Origin: Girardinichthys multiradiatus
Taxonomy: Eukaryota; Chordata; Actinopteri; Cyprinodontiformes; Goodeidae
Reading direction: 5' to 3'
Length of the DNA stretch: 64,000 nt
NCBI RefSeq assembly: GCF_021462225.1
Contig: NC_061795.1
Span: 2,743,001-2,807,000, forward strand
Shown here: positions 30,601 through 42,600 of the stretch, in pieces
Position numbering within the stretch: position 1 is the first letter of the stretch
How the letters are laid out: the number at the start of each line of letters is the position of its first letter
Program-made: the position numbers and the translations under genes
Notes under the pieces: generated by a model
Told to the model about the DNA's origin: nothing
What the model saw: only the letters and a program-made list of their open reading frames with translations
Database searches by the model: none

Positions 30601-33600
30601 TTTATCATAATATGCTAATATTTTGAGAAGGACCTGTAAGCACAGACATGACAAACTCCTCTGGCTTTGCCAAGAGTCCTGAAAATGAAACCACTTAGTC
30701 AGTTAGAGAAAAATGTCTGATTTTCACCAAATGTCAAAGTTAATATTTTCCTTCGATTCATTTTGAACTATTATCCCATCAGTTAATTTGAAATGTTCCT
30801 ATTAAGTCTGAATTTTGCCTCCACAGGTGGGCTTATCGCTACTGTGCCAGCTCTTTGAAATATGCCCAAACACCCTGGAGGAGCTCACTAGACCTCTGCA
30901 GGCCAGCCGGGAGTGGGAGATACTGGGAGTGCACCAGTAAGTGAAGACAATCCTGTTGATTAGCATTTAGCATCATTTGCAGACCCGCGCAATATTTTAC
31001 CTCACAATCTTAACATCAATATGGGCAATATTACAATCACAAAGAACTCGATGGAATGTTACTCACACCCTGAATGCCAGTGAGATATCTGTGCAGTTTA
31101 ATGGACGTTCCCAGCCGTTGATCATTTTAATGATTCAGATTTTAGTGACTGACATAGTAAAAGTGAACCATATGAAGGTTAGAAGCAACCAGTACCTACG
31201 TCTCAAAATTTAGACCATAATGCTTGTCTGCTTAACATCGATGAATTAAAAAAAAACTAAATTAGACGGTACTAAACTACTTAAGATGATCCAAAGATGT
31301 AAACTCTTCTCCAGAATATGAATTAAAGCTGATTAAAGAAAGCTATCAAGGACATACAGTCTAATTCTGACATTGATGACCTAGGTTTAATCTAAGAGAG
31401 ATTAAATGTGTAAAGAAAATTAGAGTTCCAAAATTATGAATTTGATGGCATTCACAACAGAATCCACTGAATTCTGGATGAATACTGGATTATTAATGCA
31501 CAAAGAGCCTTCTCATTAAGTTACTGCAGCTTTAAACACACAGCTGAGATTGGAAAAACAAATCAAAGTCTTGCAAGGCTCTTCCCTCAAAAATAGACAA
31601 CTTAGTGTAGCATACAGTTCAAAGAAATGTTCAACACAACTGCAGCCTGCAAAGGTTGATCATTGAAGGCCTTGTGACTGGATCAGGTCCAGCTTCTTTA
31701 AGAGCTTTCTTGAGCGTTCCATTCAGTCTGTATCTTCCAACACAGCACAGCTTCCTGGTAGCCAACGTTTCTGGCAGAGGAATCATCATGTGGTACTGAT
31801 CAGCCAATCAGAGCTTTGTTGTAACTAAGACAACGAATTTCTGAGGAGGCAATATCAGTTTAGCAAATTTGAACTGTTTTCTGCATCTGAGAGATGGAAC
31901 AGATGCAGAGTAATGGTATTGATTAATATTTAATATAAACAGAAGCAGTGCAACCACGGTTTGGAAAATTTGAAATATAGCAGTTGTTTTTAAGAAACCA
32001 CATTTATGTTTTATAAAAAAAGATGCTTTGTTTTTTCTGAACCGCAAAATCCAGCTGGAAGGAGAGCAAAAATTCCCTGTAAGGGAAAAGTCAAACGTTG
32101 GGTCACCATACATGAGCAACGGTCCCCTCTATGAAACTGAGTATGAATAACTAGGTATAGACAAGGGAACGTTCAGATGATATGAAATCATTCTAGTAGG
32201 TCATATACCAGTGTGCCATTGTTAGGTAATAATGTACAGTGTCTGCTCTGACCTGTCACTGGTTTGTATGAAAAGACCTCGACCTCTGAGAGAAAAATAC
32301 TTTCAGAATGAGGAAAGTTGACTACATCCCTCCTGTAATGAGCAACCTTTAATCTCTTCAATCAGTGTAAAAAAGAAAGAAAGCTCTTCAACTGTGCAAT
32401 TATGTTGATCTTTTACAAAGCAGACAACCATCCACAAATGTACAAGTTAGCATTTTAGCTGCCATAAAAGCCCAGAAAGACAGCAATTAAGCAACCTTTC
32501 CCTGATAGTAAACTTCAAAGCTGATGACTGCAGCAGCTATGACACATTTTTATAGTCAAATGTTCAACAAGTTTACCTCATTTGAGATGAATCCTTTTTG
32601 CTCGTTTCTTCTCACTTGTTTAGATATTTTAAAACCAGCTCTGAGTTTTATAATTAGTTCACCCAATGCAAATTTAGTCTGTTTACAAGTATTTTTTAAC
32701 CCAATATGCAGAGAGGCACGTATTTTACAGTTAAGACCAAACAACACATCTTAAATTTATATTGTCATCACAATATCATTATATGCAGTTTGCAAAGGAA
32801 TACAATAATTGTTTTTATCTTTAAAATATTTTCCAAGTGGGTTCACACTTGGATGCCAGTAAGAATGTGTGTGTTGGATCGAATCTCACTGGAACAGATG
32901 CCCTCACCTGATTCAGATTACAGTAACTAAAACGCTAAAGGTCACAAAGAGTGTTAGGAGCACAGCTGGAAAAGAGAGGATTAAGCAGATATCGTTATCA
33001 GGTGGTTCACCAGTAATATTGCCATCAATATGATTTTCTAATGTTGTACCGCTCTATTTACAATCCTTATGAGGTCTTGTACTGATTTTTTTTTTTTTTT
33101 AGGCAGATCCTGAAGGCCCTATCTCAATATATTACAGACCCTCAGGTGACCATGTTTGGACTCAGAGCCCTGGCAGTACTGCTCAGATCAGGTACATCAT
33201 ATCTGTCCAGGAAAGAACTCCTGTATACATACACTATATAACCAACAGTATCCGGTCACTGATCCAAATGGTTAGGTTCAGATGCTTTAATCACTCCCGT
33301 GACAACCGGTGTGTAAAATTCAGCACCTAGGCATGCAGGCTGCTTCTACAAACATTTGTGAAAGAATGGGCCGCTCTCAGGAGGTCATTGAATTCCAGGG
33401 TGGTAGAAACAAAGTGGAAGGGATTGGAAACGACAACAACTCAGCCACAAAGTGGTAGTCCAAGTGAAATCACACAGCGGGGTCAGCGGATGCTGAGACC
33501 TGAGAGAACAGTGTTGGGATAAATTATAGCAGGGACTGTGAGCCAGGCCTTCTCATCCAACATCAGTGTCTGACCTCACAAATGTGCTCCTGAAATAATG

Positions 33601-36600
33601 GTCAAAATTCCCATCAGCACACTCCTAAACCTTGTGGACAGCCTTCACAAGAGTTGAAGCTGCTGTAACTGCAAATGGTGGGTCGACGACATATTAAACC
33701 TGGTGGAATAATAATGGGATGTCATTGCACATACACATATGTGTATGAAGGGAGACCTTTGGTAATACAGCGTGGTGGTCAAAAGCACTAATAGTGTTTT
33801 ATGTTATGATGTGACTAAAATGTGAAATTCTAGCTAATGACCAGTAAAACTATCTGCCAAGTATTGTTTGCCAGCAGGGCATTGCAAGTTTCTCCTTTGA
33901 AAGAATGTGAGTTTTAAATTGCTCAAACCACTTAGAACAACTAGTTGCTGTACAGGAATAATCTGAATTAAAGCTGCAAGCAGCATTGTAGGGCCTCGCA
34001 GCTCAGCGCAACTTGGACTGTGCAGCAACCACGGGAGCCTGGCATCGCCACCCGCATGCCACCAACATGGCCGCCGCTCGATTCCACACGTCGCCACTAC
34101 TTAGCACTGAGCGAACTGTCATACGATCTTTGGTCATGCCAAGTTCTGCTGTGGCGAGATGTATTCAAAATTTGGGCATAGTCCAACCTTCCTGATGGAA
34201 GCTGCACTCACTTGTTTGTTAGTGGGCGGGGCTAAAATCATGTCATCAATTGACTGTGGCAACATGTTCAGCATTGATCAGTGATTAAGTATACTACATT
34301 TGAAGTGGATCTGATGATGTATGAGGGAGATAGAGCACTTGAAATGTCCTAGGGGGCGCTGTTGATCCAAATTCCAATGTATTGCAATAGAGCTGTTTGA
34401 GGGCTGACAAAGATCAACCGTATTCAGATTGGAGCAAATCAGACCTTTTTAATGGAAGCTGCACTGACCTGTTTATTAGTGGGCGGGGCTAAAGTGATGT
34501 CATCAGTTGACTGTGCCAACATGTTTGGCATTAACCTATAATCATGTATACTACATTTGAAGTAGATCCAATGATGCATGAGGGAGATAGAGCACTTGAA
34601 ATATCCTAGGGGGCGCTGTTGATCCAAATTCCAATGTAATCCAATAGAGGTGTTTGGGGGTTGACAAAGATCAACCATATTTATTTTGGACTGAATCGGA
34701 CCAAATGTATAGCCGTGGCGTAACATCAGAATTCGCCACGCCGTCATAGCCACACCCTCCAGCTAAAGCAGTCAGTACTGGAGACTGTCTTAGACCATCA
34801 TGTTATCTGTCGCTTAGGACAGTTTCACATTGATTAGGTGAAGAACAAATCAAAAATTGACTGTTTAAAGGAAAACATGGGACTTCCTGTTCTTAGGGGG
34901 CGGGGCTTTCCTTGTAGGAGCTATATCAATTTTGTCTTTTATGGCTAGAAGTCATATTTTGAGGCTTGGCCACGCCCAGACGGTTTCGTGTATCAAAAAG
35001 CATTTGATAATTTTTGATCCCCAGTGCCTTAAGAGTATACTGAGTGATTTTCAATTCTAAATCAGGAGTGGGGAACCTTTTCTCTCCCAGGCGCCCTTTC
35101 AATTTTCAAAAAGTCATCTGAGGGCCACACTCAAATTGTAAAGCCTGTTAATGCAACAATTATAGATTCATAAAACCATAGTTTTAGTTGCTGCACATTT
35201 ATTTTTGCAAACATTTGTACATTTTAGTTTTTTTGTTTTCTTAGTGTTATAAAATACCACCCAAATAAAATTGAGACATGTACAGTTTATTGTACTAATT
35301 ACAAATATTTCTCAGTTTTACATCAACGGGAAGTCAATCTTTTTTCTAATATAACCAGTTAAGGTGCTTAGAAAGCCACAAAATAAGCATACTGGTGTTC
35401 CGTTTGACAATTGCTACATTAAACACACTCACCTAATGTGATGGCTGAAACTGCTTCTCCTTAGCTAGGTGTCTGATATCTGCTGGAAGACATGCTGCAG
35501 ATTTTCCAGATTGGAGTCAGTAAGTCTTGAGCGGAAGCGACTTTTTGCCAGAGTGAATTTAGGAAAGAACTGCTCACAGCGGTATGTTGTCCCAAACAGT
35601 GTTCATGGCCCGGACAACTTGATGAAACAGATCTTCACCTTTGGTTCGTCCATGCATATCTTGCAAAGACAGCAGCTCTTCCTTTGTATCAAAGTCTGCT
35701 GTGACCCCTCACACAAAAACAGCTAACTGTGCAGTATTGGTGATGTCTGTTGTCTCGTCACAGGCAAGAGAAAAATACTCAAAATCTCTTGCAATGTCCT
35801 TCAGCGTTTTCTGAATATCTTCTGCCATATCAGTGATTCTGTCTGCAACAGTTCTTCGTAACAAACTGATGCTTTCAAATAATTTTACTTTGTCAGGAAC
35901 TAGCAGCTCTGCAGCAACAATGATGCATTCCTTGACAAATTCTCCATCTGCATGAGGTTTCAACTTCTTAGCTATGAATTCACTCACCACAAAACTTGCT
36001 TTTATAATATTATCTCCGTCGCTCTGTGGTCTTATAAACGCTGATTGTTGCGCATCCAAACTCCGCTGTAACTTTATCAGTTCGCAATTGCCCTTTCAGC
36101 TCCTCCAGTTTAAAATGCTTGGTGCTCCAGATTGGACTTTTTCATCAATGCCAACGCCTCCCCACAAACTAAACAGAAACAAAAAACAACCCACACAAGG
36201 TGGGCGGAGAGGGCCTTGGCGGGAGGGCCAGAAACAAAAACAGAGTTCAGGCGGGCGACCAGGGGGTCGTCCCCAGCAGGCACAGAGTTCCGGCGGTCAG
36301 CGACGAAACCGTGGCGGCCTGTGACGGGAACCTGCAGGTAGGTCAGGAGGCCAACAGAGGAGAGTAGAGGCCCCCCCAAAAACTCTGTGGAACCCCAGAG
36401 GGGTAGAGCCTGGCGAACCCTCAGAGGCAGAAGCAGAGCCTGGTGAACCCTCAGAGGCAGAAGCATGGGCGGAGGTGCAGCGAGCCTGGCAGACAGTGCT
36501 GTGGCAGACGAAGATGCGGGCTTACTTGCTGCAGCCCTCACGTAGGCTGGCTGGGAAACCACCTCCTCACCAGCCGAACCACAGGAAGGCGCTCCGCGCC

Positions 36601-39600
36601 AAAGTTTCTTGCGGCGGGAGGAGGGCGAGGGCTTCACTGCCGTATGAAGGGGAAGAGAAGAATGGCGACGAATGGGACCTGTCCCCGGACATGGAATCGC
36701 CAACCTGGATCCATCATAAGCCAACTGCGGCACTGACAGCCCTGCAGAACGGCGTAGTGACTTCTCCGCCTCCCGAGACAGGAACGTAAAGAGGTCCATG
36801 GAGCTAGCCTGATGCTCATCCACGAGGTCCATTGTTGGCGGAAACATTTTGTTATGGTTTGTGAGATATTGGACCCCAGAATGCAGACGAGCAGGCAGCG
36901 TGATGGTAAGTGAAAAAAGGTTTAATTACGAAAACTCACACTCAGCAGGAGGCATGAACAAAACAAACGGGCAGGCAAGACAGGCATGGCATGATAAAAA
37001 AAAAACAAGACTTGGTTTGAGAGCAAGACATGAGCATGAGAACAAGACATGAGAAATGTTTCCGCGACGACTAACGGAACAGGTGTGTATATATGGAGTG
37101 AAAACCAGGTGGAGCAAGGAGACAGATTAACTTGGACAGGTGAACCGAATAAACTTAATAGACAGAACATAAACAAGACGACAAAACTAAAGCATGACCA
37201 GGAAAATAACAGAAGCATGATTCAAAATCTAAGAAGAATAATAACAAAAGAACGAGTCAAAACATTAACTGTGAAAAACATAAGAAAAACCAGAAACCAA
37301 AAACAACCCCAAATCATAACACATTCAGCATCTACTTTTCTTTTTTTTGCCGTCGCCATGATTGAAACCTGTCCATCAACTATCTCATCTCATGTTGTGT
37401 TCACTGACCCTGATCCTGGCTCGGATACCTGCATTATTGACGCTTATATATCAGGAATACCATTTCTTATGGTTTTTTTTCTTCGCCAAAACTTAATTGT
37501 TTTATTTGTTCACTTGGAATTGCTTGGCGGGCCGTATACGGCCCATAGGCCATAGGTTCCCCGCTCCTGCTCTAAATCAAAAGCTGTAGGAGGAGTTCGC
37601 TCAGATATGCGGGCTACAAACGGCAAAACCAGGCTCAAAATGGCAACTTCAACCCAAAATGGCCGACTTCCTGTGGGGTTTGGACCAACGCTCCAAGAGA
37701 CTCTTTTGTAGGTCTTGTAGCATGGCTTAGGGCTGATTTTTTACAATTTTCTAGGGGGCGCTGTGGAAGAATTAGGCCACGCCCACCAAATATCTCATCA
37801 GATCTCTTTTGGGTACTGGACTAGGATCAATCATATTGAATTTGGAGCAGATCAGATGATCTATGTGGAAATTAGAGCCAAACGTATGGCCATGGCGTGA
37901 CGTCAAACTTCACCGCGCCCCCACAGCCACGCCCTTTTATGAAAAGTCATTGTCCTTCAAACGAAGTCAGACCCACTAGTTATCAGTCACCTGACACAGT
38001 TTGAAGCGGATTGAGTGTAGAAAGCCAGATAGCGACTTTTCCCAGTAAAAAAAGTGACTTTCTGTTCTCAAGGGGCGTGGCTTTGATGATGTCATCATAT
38101 GACCCCATAGGATCGTCAGGAACTCAAAGGTCCTTCTTCATGCCAACTTTGGTGTGATTTGGCGTTTGTTTGGGAAAGTTATTGGATTTTTTCACAAGTT
38201 CGTGCCCCGGCCACGCCCCCTAAACATGCCCGAAAACTCAAGATTTTGATTACTTTTAATCCCCCATGCCTTAACTGCATATTAACCAAATATGAAGCCG
38301 ATAGATCAAAATCCCTACGAGGAGTTCGTTAAAGTTCGAGGTGAGTAAAAGTGAGTAAAAGTGATCCAAAATAGCCGACTTCCTGCGCGTTTTAGGGGAT
38401 ACCCCAAAGAGACTTTTTTTTCTTGGTTTGAGGAGTGACCAGTGTGCCAAATTTCAGATTTCTACGACTTACGGTTCGGACTATTTCACGTTTCGACATT
38501 AAGGAACAAGAATTTGCGTCGGGGGACAACTTTGGGTAAAATCGTGTGCATCTAGGGGCTTGGCAAAGTCCCCAAATTGCCCTGCAAACACGGAATGGAA
38601 TAAGAAAGCAAGAATAAGAAACACTTCGATTACAATATGCCCTTGCAGGCTTCCTGCTCGGGCGTATTAATTATGTTCTCTCTGTTCATGTAAGTATGTT
38701 GCACGCCTGGAATGTGGAGTTTCCCTATTCCGTGCTAACTTGTGTCACATTTTCTATTTTTGGAGCAACAACTTTAACTCTTTATTAGAACAGCCTGTCT
38801 GTGTGAGCATTCATATCCAACCAGATTCCCATGGTTGATTTATTCATGAAGCTTTGTCTCAGTTGATTTAGATGATAAAAGTTGAAGCGTAAAAGTGGTC
38901 CACAGTCTGCAAAACAACTTGAAGAAGGAGTGAATTTCTTTAAGAACCTGTTATCACGGTCATATTTACATTTGTCAGGAGATATTCAGCACTTATCCTA
39001 TCCAGTTGTGAAAGCCAACGTCTTGTGATGTAATAGGTCTGTTTATAGTACCACACGCCTGGTTGATTGACACGACTTTCTGAATATAGTGAACTACCTT
39101 ACTGCTGGGTCCAGCAAAAGAATGAATTCCCCTTGAACGTTTTCATGTTTTATCAGGTTGCACTTAAGAATTTCACTGTATTTTACTGGGAACATATATA
39201 ACAGGTTAACACAAAGTAGGGCATGAGGATATATACTGTCGTTTTTATTTTTATAAAACCGGAAAGTTTATAAAAAGTGTGGCATGCATTTGTATTCAGC
39301 CAAACCTATTCAAACCCACTTTTGCAGCAGTTACAGCTAGACATTTTGGGGATTGTTTTGTACCAATTTTGCAGAACTAGAGTGAATTCTTTGCACATTT
39401 CTCTTTATAAAACTGTTCAAGCTCAGTCAGATCGGATGGAGAGCTTCTGTGTTAATTTTAATATTTTGCCAGAGATTCTTTACAGGATTAAGGTCTGGAC
39501 TTTGACTATGCCGTTCTAAGACACAGATATGCTTTAATCTAAACCATTCCTTAGTTTTTCTGGGTTTCCGTTTGGTGTTGTTGCCCTGCTGGAAGTTGAA

Positions 39601-42600
39601 CCTCTGTTCTAGTCTCTGGTTTTCTTCCAGGTTTGCCCTGTATTTAGCTACATCCATGTTCTCATCAACACTGATTAGCTTCCCTTGACTGGCGATTGAA
39701 AAGCATCTTCACAGTATCACACTGCTCCTACCATGTTTCATTGTTGGGATGTGATGTTCAGGTTGATGTGCAGTGTTACTTTTCTGCCACACATAAAACT
39801 ACATTTTGGTCTCATCTGAACAGAGCACTTTCTTCCACTTTTACTGTGTCCCCCACATCAGTTTTGGCAATTTTGTTCCCTCTCTTCTATTAAACACAGA
39901 TCCGAAGGTTTCTGGCACAAAATCATCTACTTCCAAAGTGCATAGAGAGACAGGACAATTATGTGGTAATCTGAGGACTTGGGAGTACTGAGAAACCAAA
40001 TTAAACATCTCATTTTCTCAGCTTCATTACAAAATGAAATCATCTAATCACACCTTTAGACAATAAAAAGCAATGAAGGTGGTGCAGTTTATTTTCCTGT
40101 TGGACAATAGCCTAAATTGCCTCTTGGTTGAACAATTTCAATTTACTGTCAGGATAAACATGAATAATTTCTCACACCAACAGTGATTTATTTCAAAAGG
40201 CCATAAAGACCACAAGCTGAAATAAATGCATTGGTCTCTTAAGTTGGTTTGTCAGTGTGTGGAATGTGTCAGGTTTAAACAACCTAAAATACTTATAACA
40301 TCACAAAAAGAAGAGAAAGACAAAGAATTAGTTATTTACTCGCTGCGAGGAGAACGGACAAGATGTGTTCAGTTACAAATCTCCTACCGCTCTGAAAACC
40401 ATCTGTCCGACCCTCTCTTTTTATTATAATTCGGGGGTCCCTAGTTACAAAGAACGTCATTCTCTAAGGATGGGAAACAACAGCTGAATTGTAAACAGGT
40501 CATAAACACCATTATCTTTCAACAACACACTTCCACAGCCTCTCCATGATTTTAAGATCAGTGCGTCTTCTGTTCAGCGTAATCAGCCTTCATCTTTTAT
40601 GACCTCCTCAACTGCGGACCGCTTCCTTCTCAGCTCCATTTATGACCTTTGCCTGCAGACAACTCACACATCCTTTACTCACACAAACATCATGAAAGGT
40701 TATAAAAATCAAATAGTCAAGTTAAGGATAGGAGAAAATATAAGATAAATCTATATTAAATTATTCCAACAGAATGCACCTCTTACAGCTTAGCTGTGGA
40801 CCTCTTTAGGTCCTCCAGCTTTATTATGGCCCCTCTGTTAGGTTTGTAATCTCCACATTTTCAGATGATAGATTGAAAAGCGCGTAATGAGATGTAAAAA
40901 TCCTGGGATATTATTTTCTAATGTAAGCCTTCACAGAACAGCTGTTTTTATACTAGGATTAAATTGCAAAGAAGTACCCTTAATTTACTAAACCAAACTT
41001 ATTTTTCTTCCATTTTACGAATATATACTAGTTTGTGTTGATCTATCAAAGAAATCCTAAGAAAATACACTGATGTTAGGATTATTAATCTGAGAATATT
41101 ATTTAATATTAATATTTTAATATTTTATTAAATAATATTTGGGTCTGTTAAGGATTGTCCTGTGAATACCAGCCCAGTAAGGCGATGGTATTAGGACAAA
41201 ATAGAAAGGTGTGAAACGAGCTCTGACATTATTGAACAGCATAAACTCTGCACATATATGGAATGAATTCACACAATTTCTTAAAATACAAGAATTTATT
41301 GACAAAAATAAGTCAACTCAAAGTCCAACATATTTCAATCAACAAACTCTTTACTATGCTAAAACAATCCAACTAAACTACCAAGCAAAATTAAAGAATA
41401 ACAAAGACTAATGGACTATGTACAATATAAACAAGTTGATTAAAGATGATTGGAAACCACGACCAAAAGAGTGATGCAACATTACCATGCAATGTTTATG
41501 TTTGAGAACCAAGGATTATCTTGAAGAATCTGGAAGTGAAGTGAAGTTAGTCTTGGAACTAACTTAGACAATAATCAGCAACATTTAGACAACCCTTCAC
41601 AATGCAAGATCAAATATTAGATTAAAATATTATTTTAATAAAATAATGTTTTAAAGAATGATCTGCTGAATAAAACCAACCTTCTGGATGATCATTTCTC
41701 AACGGTGTCTCATTAGCTGCCTTTATTTATTGAAATAATATTTGAAGAAATATTATTAAGGGAGTATTTTGGAAAAGAGCCAAATCTTTCTGGAGAAATG
41801 GGGCTTAATGGTGTTTACTTAGTTATCAAATTTAGTAAAATGATGTTTAGGGACTATTATTCACTAGCTTGAAAACTAACAACCTTTCTGTTAAATACTC
41901 TTTAGTAGCGACCACGTGTTCTTACCGGTTAGCCGTTGAGCTAACAAAAGAAGCTAATAGCTTAGCAGCAGAATCAAACACATACCTTTAAAATACCAGG
42001 GTTAATAAAAGGGTTAAAATGCATAAGCGCGGACGGCGCGTTATGATCAATATTCTGTTTAAAACACCCTTTAAATAAAGTTTGTCTTAACTTTAAAAAC
42101 ACACAAAGAACACAAACTGAACACGTGTGCTGCAGATATTCTGCTAGCACCCAGAGAGCTGAGTTCAACACAAACAAAACCAAACTTCATAAAATGAAAA
42201 ACGTTTAGATCATTTCAATCTAAATCTTTCTATTCTTGTTCTGCCCAAACCTAACCTCTGACAATGCTGAGGAAAAGCTGTCTGGGGCGGCGAAGTTTGA
42301 AGAAAGCATCCACATTGAACAATGGTTAGCTACAGCTAACCTCCTTAGCTGCGGAGGGGTTTGAAGGTGCGGCCGCTCTGTCGGGCCCACCAAACTGCAC
42401 GTTACCACAGTGATGTGGCCGCCGTTGTCCTTCCTTGGGAAACTGCTGCACTCGGCGTCGTGCTGGGAACTCTCTGGAAACAGTTCGCTTCTGCAGATCT
42501 CAGAGAGAACAGACAAGCAATGCTTGTACCTTGATTACCCCGTTCATGAATGAAAATCACTGGATACGCAGACAGTGATTCATTTCTACTTATCTTGTGC

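Larger units (their letters stand above)
35063..37569 (-). mobile_element. hAT-type DNA transposon with nested LTR-like insert
   Basis: Terminal repeats CAGGAGTGGGGAACC (left) and its mirror GGTTCCCCGCTCCTG (right) are flanked by 8-bp duplications TTCTAAAT / CTCTAAAT (7 of 8 match), the hAT hallmark. Minus-strand transposase fragments remain. A younger LTR-like sequence interrupts it at about 36,180-37,321. Confidence 0.85.
33966..38666. repeat. old GC-rich interspersed repeat, split by a hAT element
   Basis: The repeat begins ATTAAAGCTGCAAGCAGC and closes at GGCTTCCTGCTCGGGCG near 38,660, with repeated phrases GGGCGGGGCT, GGCCACGCCC, TGGCGTGACGTCA and AGGGGGCGCTGT. The same style of repeat is widespread in teleosts; I cannot name its class. 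It contains a tandem duplication (34,185-34,700) and the nested insertion at 35,063-37,569. Confidence 0.55.

Noticed and set aside
36110..36847. 245-codon open frame as a host gene
   Set aside because: It crosses the junction of an LTR-like insert and a hAT element; both parts are mobile DNA.
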